Origin: JACRIM01 sp038042195
GTDB lineage: Bacteria; Planctomycetota; Phycisphaerae; UBA1845; UTPLA1
Assembly (NCBI GenBank): GCA_038042195.1
Contig: JBBTET010000056.1
Span: 1-39,149, forward strand
Reading direction: 5' to 3'
Length of the DNA: 39,149 nt
Shown: in pieces, positions 9,597-17,933 of the stretch
Layout: the number at the start of each line of letters is the position of its first letter
Position numbering within the stretch: the stretch's first letter is position 1
Made by a program: the position numbers and the translations under genes
Notes under the pieces: model-generated
Databases searched by the model: none
The model's input: only the letters and a program-made list of their open reading frames with translations
Told to the model about the DNA's origin: nothing

Positions 9597-10730
9597 ATGA
9601 ACTCGTTACGACGTTTTGGTTGGGTGGTTTTGTGTGGCATCACGTCCATCGCAGCGTTTCCGAAGGCGGGGCTTTGCAGAGGGGGTGATCAAGATGGTGA
9701 CGGCGTCGATGATTCAATTGATAATTGTCCAAACGTCCCTAACTCCGGTCAGCAGAACTCTGACGCTGATGGTTTTGGAGATGCCTGCGACAACTGCATC
9801 TATTACACAAATCCCGCGCAATCCGATCTCGACAGCGATGGTGTCGGCGACGATTGCGACCTGTGTCCCGCCGATTTTGATCCGGACAACGGCGACCGCG
9901 ACTTTGACGGCGTTGGCGATGTCTGCGACGGCTGCCCCGACGATCCGGCCGAATACAACCCCGGACCATGCGGCTGCGGCGTTGTCGCGACGGACAACGA
10001 TTCCGACGGTGTGGCCGATTGCATTGACAACTGCCCGACCACCTTCAACCCGGGGCAGGAAGACCTTGACGGCAATGGCGTCGGCAATGCGTGCGATTCG
10101 GGATTCATCGACACGGACGGTGATGGGATTGAAGACGCGGTTGATAACTGCCCGAATACACCCAACCCCGACCAAGTGGACGCCGACCTTGACGGCACCG
10201 GCGACGCGTGTGATGGATGTGCAAACGACCCCAACAAGACTGAAGCAGGTATCTGCGGTTGCGGGGTCACCGATACGGACTCCGACAGTGACGGCACCAT
10301 GGATTGTCATGATGGCTGCCCGAGCGACCCGCTCAAGGTCAGTGCCGGCACCTGCGGCTGCGGTGTTTCGGATTTCGACCGCGACACGGACGGCGTGGCA
10401 GATTGCATTGACAACTGCTTGACCGTCAGCAACAACAATCAGGCTGACACGGATTTCGACAAGGTTGGCGACGCCTGCGACAACTGCCCTGGCCGGCCCA
10501 ACCCGGATCAGACCGACTCGAATGGAAATGGTCGCGGCGATGCCTGCGATCTGCCGGCACCAAGTTCTGCGCCTCTGGCGACTGATTCAACGCCCCCTCC
10601 GGCCCGACCCGGCCGAAAGCAGCAGTCCGCATTGGACCAGGGCATGCAGCCCTGCGGCGTGGGCACCGGGTTGGGTGTCGCCGGCGCAGCACTCGGCTTG
10701 ATCGGTGCTCGCGGTCGTCGACGACGATAG
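9597..10730 (+). CDS. Secreted thrombospondin type 3 repeat protein with C-terminal anchor-like tail
   Basis: A 377-residue exported, probably calcium-binding protein. The start is ATG 9597, with AAGGGA 6 bases upstream; it gives the signal peptide FGWVVLCGITSIAAFPKAGLC. Most of the protein is Asp/Cys-rich TSP3 repeats with the pattern DxDxDGxxDxxDNCP. A longer unit containing CGCGV is repeated three times (PGPCGCGVVA, AGICGCGVTD, AGTCGCGVSD). The end is a Pro/Ser/Thr linker, then CGVGTGLGVAGAALGLIGA followed by RGRRRR. That is a Cys-Gly, hydrophobic and Arg-cluster tail resembling MYXO-CTERM or similar sorting tails. Likely role: surface-attached structural or adhesion protein (inference). 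Confidence 0.88.
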   Translation: MNSLRRFGWVVLCGITSIAAFPKAGLCRGGDQDGDGVDDSIDNCPNVPNSGQQNSDADGFGDACDNCIYYTNPAQSDLDSDGVGDDCDLCPADFDPDNGDRDFDGVGDVCDGCPDDPAEYNPGPCGCGVVATDNDSDGVADCIDNCPTTFNPGQEDLDGNGVGNACDSGFIDTDGDGIEDAVDNCPNTPNPDQVDADLDGTGDACDGCANDPNKTEAGICGCGVTDTDSDSDGTMDCHDGCPSDPLKVSAGTCGCGVSDFDRDTDGVADCIDNCLTVSNNNQADTDFDKVGDACDNCPGRPNPDQTDSNGNGRGDACDLPAPSSAPLATDSTPPPARPGRKQQSALDQGMQPCGVGTGLGVAGAALGLIGARGRRRR

Positions 10731-10765
10731 AAGTCTTCGCGTCATGCGAATCAGATGAAATGGAG

Positions 10766-10806
10766 AAGGCACGGTCGGCTGGTCCCCGACCGTGCCTTTC
10801 CTTTGG
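10766..10806 (+). terminator. Strong rho-independent terminator after the TSP3 protein gene
   Basis: A perfect 13-bp stem pairs 10766-10778 (AAGGCACGGTCGG) with 10786-10798 (CCGACCGTGCCTT). The loop is 7 bases and a T-rich tail (TTTCCTTT) follows. It begins 36 bases after the stop codon and lies between two convergent genes. Confidence 0.85.
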
Positions 10807-10845
10807 GCCGGACTCGTAAGGGTCCGAGCCAAGAGGAGGATCCTG

Positions 10846-11406
10846 TCAGGGGCCGACTACGAGCGTTCCCGACAGCGTGCCGACCTGAATCAACGCGCCT
10901 ACCACCAAGTTGGTGTCGACACCTGCGGGCCAGGGCGTGTGGCCCGGTTCCAGTTCTGATTGTGTATCGAACTCGATTTCACCTTCGCCGAGTGAACCGA
11001 TGGTCAGGTCGCCTGCCGCCATGCCGTTCACACTGATGGCCAGCACGGTGTTCGGTACGGCATCCTCCACTTCGATATCGAGACGGATGCGCGCTGCGAT
11101 GACCCGATAGCGCGCGTGGCCGCTCATCGGCGGAGCGCCGGACAGGGGGGCGACCAGCTCGACATCCGCTGGCCCGCCATTTCCATCGTCACCGCCATTG
11201 TCGTCCGACTGATTGTCATCCATCCCGTCGTTGCCGTTGTCGTCGCCGGGGCTGTCATCCTGACTGCCGGAGCCGGATTGATTGGACGAGAGCGACGCTA
11301 GGAGATTGGTAAGCGGGCCAAGGTCGCAACCCTGCGTCTGGGCCAGCAGCCCCACGGACATCGATAGCATCAGCAGAGTGACGATTTTAACGTGCATTGT
11401 TGTCAT
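10846..11406 (-). CDS. Small exported protein, probable lipoprotein, acidic linker
   Basis: A 186-residue protein I do not recognise. The start has GGAG 7 bases upstream. The N-terminus is a signal sequence (MLSMSVGLLAQTQGC); the Cys follows a weak lipobox, so lipidation is possible but not certain. Residues about 40-80 are a disordered Asp/Gly/Asn/Ser-rich stretch. Residues about 85-186 look like one beta-rich domain (RYRVIAARIRLDIEVEDAVP, then VLAISVNGMAAGDLTIGSL) that ends in GTLSGTLVVGP. It is convergent with the TSP3 protein gene and transcribed toward its terminator. Location is probably periplasmic or outer surface. No enzyme motif was seen. Confidence 0.7.
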   Translation of the reverse strand: MTTMHVKIVTLLMLSMSVGLLAQTQGCDLGPLTNLLASLSSNQSGSGSQDDSPGDDNGNDGMDDNQSDDNGGDDGNGGPADVELVAPLSGAPPMSGHARYRVIAARIRLDIEVEDAVPNTVLAISVNGMAAGDLTIGSLGEGEIEFDTQSELEPGHTPWPAGVDTNLVVGALIQVGTLSGTLVVGP

Positions 11407-11620
11407 TTCGGATCTCCATTCATTGAAAGAGTGATTCCCTTGTGGGTCGGTATCTAGCGAGGTAACGCTTCAAATAGCAATCGGTGTGCCAGACTGTGGA
11501 AACTGCAATAAGTGGCGAATTGAGGGCGGGAGTCGCTGTATCTGCGAAACGTGGTTTTAGAAATCTGCCTAGGTGGTTGATTACGCACACGAGGGGGTGT
11601 ATCAACAACGAGGTGAGTCC

Positions 11621-11641
11621 CACGCCTTTACGAGAGGCGTG
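11621..11641 (-). other. Hairpin just downstream of the prepilin-like gene
   Basis: CACGCCT and AGGCGTG form a perfect 7-bp stem with a 7-base loop, 13 bases past the stop codon of the minus-strand gene ending at 11655. No T-run follows on the minus strand, so it may protect the mRNA 3' end rather than terminate by itself. Confidence 0.4.
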
Positions 11642-11654
11642 AGACGGAGACGGC

Positions 11655-12428
11655 CTAATTCGGTTGATAATTCCATCGCCACCACGGCTCGCTGAGAGGC
11701 TGTCGTGAGGACAGGACGTGCCCGCCGACGAAACCGACGTTCAGACTCTTTCGATGTCGGAAGGAGGGGAACCAGTATTTGCCGTTAAGGTAGATGTCGG
11801 GACCGGTCTCTTTCGGTAAGGGTGGGGCCGAGTAATACGGGACGACGCCGCGCGAGGTGGCGGTCTCGCCGTCGATATCGAGCAGGAGCGGAACATCGGG
11901 GTATTGGAGAATCTTTTCACCGAGATAGACCTTCACGCCAAAGGTGACGCCGTTAATGACCTGCGTTCGGGTCTCCAGTCGTTTGTTGAAACCGATGCTT
12001 ACGCTTCTCTGTGGGGTGACCGCGCCGGAGCTGCACGGAATGCCGGCTCGACGTTCCATGCGTGCGGAGCTGCCAGGCCATAGCAGGGGAGGAGGACCCA
12101 CATTGTAAGCGGATCGAGACGCGACCGGCCCATCCCAGAATTCGTGAATACGATAGATCGACTCCTGGAAATCTTCGATGCGAAACAAGCCACTGAGTTT
12201 TTCACTGTCACCGCGATTGGTGCCGCTGGTCTCGGTTGCGAATGAGGTGAAGGCCTGCGTCACGGTGCGCAGTTGACTTCGGCACTTTAAGTCGAGCGCG
12301 GCCTGACGGCCTGCGCTGAGCGCCGGTAGCAAGATGGCCGCCAGCACTGAGATGATGCCGGTGACGATGAGCAATTCAATCAGCGTGAACGCATCGCGCA
12401 ACGCCATTTTTTGCCGAAAGAACGGCAT
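11655..12428 (-). CDS. Prepilin-type N-terminal cleavage/methylation protein (H-X9-DG type)
   Basis: A 257-residue pseudopilin-like protein. Residues about 14-36 are the class III signal and hydrophobic helix (FTLIELLIVTGIISVLAAIL), which a prepilin peptidase would cleave. The residue before the Phe is Ala rather than the usual Gly. 'RQAALDLKCRSQLRTV' follows, as in the large planctomycete family of DUF1559 and H-X9-DG proteins. Near the end 'FRHRKSLNVGFVGGHVLSS' is the degenerate H-X9-DG region, with GGHV in place of DGHV. These proteins are expected in the inner membrane or periplasm; individual roles are unknown. No pilus or secretion genes are adjacent. The ATG at 12428 has only a weak SD (GGGA); a second ATG 7 codons in is possible. 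Confidence 0.85.
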   Translation of the reverse strand: MPFFRQKMALRDAFTLIELLIVTGIISVLAAILLPALSAGRQAALDLKCRSQLRTVTQAFTSFATETSGTNRGDSEKLSGLFRIEDFQESIYRIHEFWDGPVASRSAYNVGPPPLLWPGSSARMERRAGIPCSSGAVTPQRSVSIGFNKRLETRTQVINGVTFGVKVYLGEKILQYPDVPLLLDIDGETATSRGVVPYYSAPPLPKETGPDIYLNGKYWFPSFRHRKSLNVGFVGGHVLSSRQPLSEPWWRWNYQPN

Positions 12429-12473
12429 AGGGTTCCCAATCCATCCCTGATGGTCGGCCCTGCCATCTTCCCT

Positions 12474-12482
12474 ATTCTAACA
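12474..12482 (-). promoter_or_regulatory. Extended -10 element of the prepilin-like gene
   Basis: The minus strand reads TGT-TAGAAT, ending 45 bases before the ATG at 12428. No recognisable -35 box is present. It is one of seven similar elements in this window. Confidence 0.5.
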
Positions 12483-12549
12483 CATGGGACTGAGAGATAG
12501 AAGGGGTGCCCCTTGAGCCTAAACGCCCGCTAACCAAGGGGATGCCGGC

Positions 12550-13671
12550 TCACCGCACGTTTTTCATCCAGTCCTTCCACTGGCGCGTCCATTTCTCGTC
12601 GAGCTTGCCGAAGGCCTTCTCAAACACGGCCAAGTCCTTATCGGGGCCTGCCTCGAAGCCCTCGGGGCGTGCATTGATCGCCTCGACGAAGCCCTTGATG
12701 CGTGGGCGCTTGGTGCGGTTGAGGTAATGGGCCAATGCCCAGGCCTGCGAATAGGCGTCGGCGACCGTCGCCGGATTGTTGAACAACTCCGGATGCGAGA
12801 CGAACTCCTTCAGGTCTTTCAGCTTTCCCGCCTTCTCCAGCACGCGGAAGTCGGCGAGGCGCTTCTTGTTAACCGCGCCGATGTTGGAGGCCTTTCCCGT
12901 GCCCGCCGTTTCAAACATCATGGCCGTGCCCTCGGCGTACCAGCGCGGATTTGCGAAGAAACTCTTGGGGTTGTGCAGGCCGACATTCCAGAGGACGTGG
13001 TGCGTCACTTCGTGTTGCACCGTCTCCTCGGTGTGGTCACCGCCTTGCACGCCGGAGGCATTAGCATGGGCCTGGGCTTCTTTGATTTGTTGATTGATGC
13101 CCTTGCGTGATTCAGGGGTGACCTTTCCCTGAAGCTGCTTTTTCAATTCCACGATTTTCGCTTCTGCTTCCTCACGGACCTTCTTGAAGGAATCCTGATT
13201 GCGAAAGTCATAGAACATGCTGCGATTGAGGTCGGGGAAGAAGACGCCGGGCTGGCTCTGGGGGCGTTCGCCCTTGCCCAGCGTCTTGGAGTAGTCGCTG
13301 TAGTTGGGGTGCTGAGCGAAGTAGTAGATGATGAGTTTCTTGCTGGGTTTCTTTGGGTCGATGTCGAGGGAGAGCGTGTAATTGAGGTTCGAGCGGTAGG
13401 TCTTTTCAATCGCGGCACTGAACGCCCTCACGTCTTTGTCGTTGACGTTGTGAAGGACGGCGAAGTGGGCCGTGTGAAAAGCCTTGAAGTCCTTGCCGAG
13501 TTTCTTCAATTCCTCGGCCACGGCCTTGTCATCGGTGGGAAGCTCGGTGAGGTCCGGGGCCTTCTTGGTGTCGGGCTTTTTCGCCTTGCCCGCCTCGTCA
13601 TCGCCGGCCCACGCGGCACAAGCGAGGCACAGCATCACCATGAACGGCAAACCCAACATCCAGCGATTCAT
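12550..13671 (-). CDS. Exported DUF1570-type zinc metallopeptidase-like protein
   Basis: A 373-residue protein with a signal peptide (LGLPFMVMLCLACAAWA) and a Lys/Asp/Pro-rich linker. Residues about 65-340 match the DUF1570 family common in planctomycetes. The zinc motif HEVTHH is near residue 220 and a downstream glutamate is in 'RWYAEGTAMMFE', which is a gluzincin arrangement. The motifs suggest a functional peptidase acting outside the cytoplasm; the substrate is unknown. A charged helical segment (residues about 165-205) could form a coiled coil. AAGGGG lies 10 bases before the ATG. The gene begins 33 bases after the stop of ccsBA on the same strand, so the two may be co-transcribed. Confidence 0.85.
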   Translation of the reverse strand: MNRWMLGLPFMVMLCLACAAWAGDDEAGKAKKPDTKKAPDLTELPTDDKAVAEELKKLGKDFKAFHTAHFAVLHNVNDKDVRAFSAAIEKTYRSNLNYTLSLDIDPKKPSKKLIIYYFAQHPNYSDYSKTLGKGERPQSQPGVFFPDLNRSMFYDFRNQDSFKKVREEAEAKIVELKKQLQGKVTPESRKGINQQIKEAQAHANASGVQGGDHTEETVQHEVTHHVLWNVGLHNPKSFFANPRWYAEGTAMMFETAGTGKASNIGAVNKKRLADFRVLEKAGKLKDLKEFVSHPELFNNPATVADAYSQAWALAHYLNRTKRPRIKGFVEAINARPEGFEAGPDKDLAVFEKAFGKLDEKWTRQWKDWMKNVR

Positions 13672-13704
13672 GAATGCGACCCCTTCATTCCCCTGACCCG
13701 AAAG

Positions 13705-16700
13705 TTATGCGTAACTGTGCAGCCCCACGATGTAGAAATTAACGACCCACCAGTTGAATTGCATCACCGCGAAGCCGAAGACCGAGAGCACGCTGGTCCA
13801 CAGTGGGCCGCGCCGCGTGACGAATTTTGCATGAATCAATATCGCGTAGATCAGCCATGTGCAGAGCGCGAAGACTTCCTTCGGATCCCACCCCCACGGA
13901 CGGCCCCAAGAGTAATCAGCCCAGACGGCACCAAGCACTAGCCCAACGAAGAGCGAGATCGTCGCGGTGTATATCAAGACGCGATGGGAGAAGTCGAACT
14001 CGTCCAGCACGGATCGCTTCACCGGGAAATCGGCTGCGTCGAAGCCGGCTGTTGCGACACGCGGTCCACCCTTGAGCATCATGCCGCATAGGCCGCGGGA
14101 GAGCAGCGCCCCGCCGAGGCCCGCCGACGCGAAGGAGAGAAGGTACACCGTCGGATCCGATCCGTGAATCCAATCCATCTTAATGCACGCCAGAACGATG
14201 ATCGCGCCGATCTGCGCCCCGATGGTCCCCTGGGCCAGCGCGACACGATCTCTAAAGGCGGCGACAAAGAGATAACAATTCGCGACGCCGAACGCGAGCG
14301 TGATGACGGCGTAGCTGGAGATGATCAACACGGTGTGTATGCGCAGCATGATGTCATCGAGGATCGGCATCATGGAAGAGAGCTTGTTGTCGACCTGATC
14401 GGGCAACAACTCCGGCAGGGCCAGGGCAAAGAAACCCAGCAGCGCCGACCCAAGCAGGAACACTCGCTTCTTCAAGCCCAGTTCCAGTAGCAGCCCCAGC
14501 ATCGCCCCGATCCAGGTGGACGACGTGACGGCTTCGTACATGTTGGCCACGGGGATGCGACCGATCACCGACCAGCGCAGGCCGATATCATATCCATGCA
14601 GACCAACCGCTGCGGTGAGCAGGACCAAGCCGAAGATGCGCACCCAACCATAACCCGTCGCTACGACAAAGATGGACACAAAGAATGCAAAGATGTAGAT
14701 GCCCCAGGCCCATCGCATCAGATTCATGCGGCGGTACTTCACTTCCTTCTCACGCGACTCGACGCTTGGGTAGACACTGGCCGGGGCGATGGACTGGACG
14801 GTTTTTTCAAGTTCTCCAATCGCGGCGTTGATGCCGGAGACATCCCGCTTGGTCCACGCCAATCTCAAACTCATTGCCAGATCGCCGAGACGAAGTTGCT
14901 GTTCGTCGCTGAGGCCCGTGTCGCGCTTCAACGACATGGCCGCGGCGGCCATGAGCGGCGACCACGGCGCGTCGTGCAGCCCACTCGGGTTTGGCACGAT
15001 GTTCAGCGTGAACCCGATGGACTCGTACAGGTTGATCGCATTCTGAAGCCGATCCATCGCGGTCTTGCGCAGTGTGTCGCCGGAGAGTTGCTTGATGCGC
15101 TCGGCGACAATGGGCGATTGGAGAAAGTCGTAGCTCACCATGCCGGTATTGAGGATGCGTTTACGCTCGACTTCGCTTAAGGAAACGGGATGGGCAACGA
15201 GGTCTTTGCGAATGGCCAAGTCCTTGACGTAGATCACCGGCTCCTTGTGATAGGACGAGCCGTTGAACATCAACTCCATCGCCGCAAGGGCCGGGTCCAG
15301 ATCGTAGAATGGCTTCGAGCCATGGATGCTCTTGACAGCGTCGCGTGCCCAGGAGTCCACGGTCGCATAGCGCCAACTGTGCTGCACCGCCAGCGATTGC
15401 AGCCGTTGAACGTCGATTTGACCGGCGATGGCCGCGAGACCGGCGGCGGGCTTCGGGTCGTCCGCGGCCATTGAGGGAGCGGCGGCGATCAACCACGCCA
15501 GAAGCAGGGCGACCGTCGTCGTGGCGGTGGGTCGGCGAGCATGGGCCGACGGTTCCTTTGGAATGTTGGGCGTCTCGTCCATCGTTTTTAGGTTCATTTC
15601 TGCGAACTTTCTTTTGCGTCGAGCAACCAATACGGGCTTGATGGTCCAGGCGTAGATCATGCCGAGCGAGATCAGCAGACAGCCCAGTCCCATCGTATAT
15701 ACGCCCTGGCGGTTGCCGACGCCAAGCACGGTCCAGCTTTTCCCGTCGGCCGGGGCTTGCGATTGAAACAGCGTCCACTCGCCGACGCGGGCTGTGTTGT
15801 TGAGCCACGCCTTGCTTTGTAGAACGACGTTGGACGCATGATCTTGCTGGCGGAAGTAGCTCGTCCACATGCTGGCCTGTTGGCGGCCGGGGTAATACTC
15901 GGTGTGCATCCGTTCCAGCGTCAGCTTCGCCGGGAGCAGCCGTTTCGTTCGGCCATAGACGAGGTGGACGTCGCCGACGCCGGGCACGTCCGAGACGACG
16001 GTGGCGTGCGTCCCGTCGTGATCGGTGTTGTACAGACTATAGGGCACCCACACATGCTTGTTCCACTTACCGTCCTTGCTCTTGAACTGGACACGCACCA
16101 GCGACTCGCCGCGCCGCACGCCTTGCAGGCTGCGCCGACTTCGCTCCGGGATCACCGTCGGCTGCGTCACAAACTCCGGTCGCGTGATGAAATCCGAGAG
16201 CGTGAGCGTCACGCGCGGGGCCGGCGCGAAGGGTTGATTCGCCTCCAGCTTTTGCATGGTTCGCTTTCCGCCGGGGGCCGTGTAAATGAGGGTCGGAGCC
16301 AGGCTCTCGCCGGCAACGACGGTGAACCAGTCGCGCGAGGCGTCGGTGTAGGTCAACTCGATGTTGTCATCGACGAGGCTTCCGTCGGCGTTGATCTTCT
16401 TGCCTTCCTTGTCGCGATCCTGATTCAACTTCGGATATCGCTGCATGACGCTGCGTTGAAACGCGCCTTTGGAGCCGCCTTCCACCCACACCAGCGCGAT
16501 CGGCGTGCGGGCATTCTGAAAGCCCGGCGACATGAGCGGCCAATTGGGGCGAAGCTCCTGCACGGTGAGTTTGTAGTCCGTGCCTTCGACGGCGACGGAC
16601 TGCCCTTCGGTGAGGTCGTACACGCGTCGAACGTTCTTATCCTTGACGAAGACCTCGACCACATGGCTGCCTTCGACCGAGCGGGTCCACTCCGGATCGA

Positions 16701-17847
16701 TCGTCGTCTGCTCGCCCACCCAGCGGAACTCGGCCACGGCTCGGCCTTCCAATTCAATCAGCGAGCGTTCGGGCATCTGCGCCACCAGCCAGTCGGCCTC
16801 ACGCTGCTCGCCCGACGCAATCTGCACTCGAGCAATCGGCATCAGCGGTCCATTGCCGGCGATGGGTTTGGGATCGAGCCGCGCGTAGGGCAAATACCCG
16901 TCAATCGCAATCGTGAACGGCCAATCTGCACTGCTGGCTCGTTCTTCATCGCCCAGGGCAATCGGCATTCGCCATCGTTCGAGCGGGCGGATCGGCGATG
17001 TGCGATTGGACTCAACGCGTCGACCCTCTGAATCGAGGATCGGCTCCAAGCCTTCTACGAATCGCTCCGAGTAATACGGCAGCGAGGGAATCTCAAACCC
17101 CTCGCGATGTCCGCCCGCGGTGATTTCCAGGAGCGGGCACGTTTCGTCATAAAAGGCGTCGGTTACCTCGGACGGCTTGAGCAAGACGGCGAGTCGGTCG
17201 TTCAACTTTCCGACCATCGTCTCCTTGGACTCGCAGGACAGCGTGATCGTGGTTGGCGCATCGGTCGCCTGTCCCGCCTTGAAACGAACGTCCACGCTGT
17301 AGGCCGTCGTGAGGCCGGAGTGGCGAACGTCGAGCACGTCGAGGCTGTGCTTGCCGCCGAGCATGGGGATGTCGGTGGACCACGACTCGCCTTTCACCGC
17401 GACGACCTCGCCGATGACGGCGGATTCGGGGTCGCGGCGCATGCGGTCGATGGAGAGGATTTGTATCTTGGGGGCGTCGAGCCAGACATCGCCCTCGATC
17501 TTGAGGCCGAAGTAGACGACCGACGCACCGCAGAGGGTGAGCAAGCCGGTATGCACCATCAGCACGCCGGCGTTTCGCATATTGAACGCGATGCGCCGGA
17601 GCGTCGTGACCGTCAGGCAGATGCAGAAGAGCGAGATCAGCGTGACGAAGACGGGATGGTTGAAATATTGGAACTCCGTCAGCTCGAACACCTGGCGCGA
17701 CGTCGGGACGGCCGACCCGATGGCGCTATACAAGAAGATCAGCGCGACCAGAGTAATGCCAAGCCAGATGCTGTCGAAGGCATCAATCACGGCGACAAGT
17801 GGGTTGCGACTACGCGGGGGGACGTTTTTGGGGGATGGGTTCATCAT
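13705..17847 (-). CDS. ccsBA: Fused ResB-CcsA cytochrome c synthetase (system II)
   Basis: A 1380-residue inner-membrane protein that joins both system II cytochrome c biogenesis subunits. CcsBA exports heme and attaches it to CXXCH cysteines of apocytochromes. The ResB/CcsB half has three membrane segments (about residues 20-45, 65-85 and 95-115), a very large periplasmic domain, and a fourth segment near 715-738. A second hydrophobic segment near 773-793 is followed by a soluble region to about 1045. The CcsA half follows, with several membrane helices, the heme-handling tryptophan-rich motif WGRPWGWDPKE near 1316, and a conserved final region NWWVVNFYIVGLH. No ribosome binding site precedes the ATG. 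A terminator and a promoter-like element lie immediately upstream. DsbD and TrxB in this window would supply the reducing equivalents such a system needs. Confidence 0.92.
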   Translation of the reverse strand: MMNPSPKNVPPRSRNPLVAVIDAFDSIWLGITLVALIFLYSAIGSAVPTSRQVFELTEFQYFNHPVFVTLISLFCICLTVTTLRRIAFNMRNAGVLMVHTGLLTLCGASVVYFGLKIEGDVWLDAPKIQILSIDRMRRDPESAVIGEVVAVKGESWSTDIPMLGGKHSLDVLDVRHSGLTTAYSVDVRFKAGQATDAPTTITLSCESKETMVGKLNDRLAVLLKPSEVTDAFYDETCPLLEITAGGHREGFEIPSLPYYSERFVEGLEPILDSEGRRVESNRTSPIRPLERWRMPIALGDEERASSADWPFTIAIDGYLPYARLDPKPIAGNGPLMPIARVQIASGEQREADWLVAQMPERSLIELEGRAVAEFRWVGEQTTIDPEWTRSVEGSHVVEVFVKDKNVRRVYDLTEGQSVAVEGTDYKLTVQELRPNWPLMSPGFQNARTPIALVWVEGGSKGAFQRSVMQRYPKLNQDRDKEGKKINADGSLVDDNIELTYTDASRDWFTVVAGESLAPTLIYTAPGGKRTMQKLEANQPFAPAPRVTLTLSDFITRPEFVTQPTVIPERSRRSLQGVRRGESLVRVQFKSKDGKWNKHVWVPYSLYNTDHDGTHATVVSDVPGVGDVHLVYGRTKRLLPAKLTLERMHTEYYPGRQQASMWTSYFRQQDHASNVVLQSKAWLNNTARVGEWTLFQSQAPADGKSWTVLGVGNRQGVYTMGLGCLLISLGMIYAWTIKPVLVARRKRKFAEMNLKTMDETPNIPKEPSAHARRPTATTTVALLLAWLIAAAPSMAADDPKPAAGLAAIAGQIDVQRLQSLAVQHSWRYATVDSWARDAVKSIHGSKPFYDLDPALAAMELMFNGSSYHKEPVIYVKDLAIRKDLVAHPVSLSEVERKRILNTGMVSYDFLQSPIVAERIKQLSGDTLRKTAMDRLQNAINLYESIGFTLNIVPNPSGLHDAPWSPLMAAAAMSLKRDTGLSDEQQLRLGDLAMSLRLAWTKRDVSGINAAIGELEKTVQSIAPASVYPSVESREKEVKYRRMNLMRWAWGIYIFAFFVSIFVVATGYGWVRIFGLVLLTAAVGLHGYDIGLRWSVIGRIPVANMYEAVTSSTWIGAMLGLLLELGLKKRVFLLGSALLGFFALALPELLPDQVDNKLSSMMPILDDIMLRIHTVLIISSYAVITLAFGVANCYLFVAAFRDRVALAQGTIGAQIGAIIVLACIKMDWIHGSDPTVYLLSFASAGLGGALLSRGLCGMMLKGGPRVATAGFDAADFPVKRSVLDEFDFSHRVLIYTATISLFVGLVLGAVWADYSWGRPWGWDPKEVFALCTWLIYAILIHAKFVTRRGPLWTSVLSVFGFAVMQFNWWVVNFYIVGLHSYA

Positions 17848-17853
17848 CGGATC

Positions 17854-17862
17854 ATTTTAGCA
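17854..17862 (-). promoter_or_regulatory. Extended -10 element directly at the ccsBA start; predicted leaderless mRNA
   Basis: The minus strand reads TGC-TAAAAT, with only 6 bases between the box and the ATG at 17847. Transcription would therefore begin at or next to the start codon. There is no SD sequence, which fits a leaderless message. Confidence 0.5.
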
Positions 17863-17871
17863 GAGGATCAG

Positions 17872-17899
17872 AAAAAAGCCCCGGACGGCGTCCGGGGCT
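17872..17899 (-). terminator. Rho-independent terminator of rny
   Basis: On the minus strand AGCCCCGGAC pairs with GTCCGGGGCT around a 3-base loop (17887-17889), and a run of six Ts (17872-17877) follows. It lies 34 bases past the rny stop codon and ends 24 bases before the ccsBA start codon. Confidence 0.88.
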
Positions 17900-17933
17900 G
17901 GCGTAACCTTCAAACAATAAACCGACGCGGTGA

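Noticed and set aside
15838..17031. A 397-codon plus-strand ORF opposite ccsBA
   Set aside because: The minus strand carries the ResB-CcsA protein with membrane segments and the WGRPWGWDPKE motif; the plus ORF has no family character.
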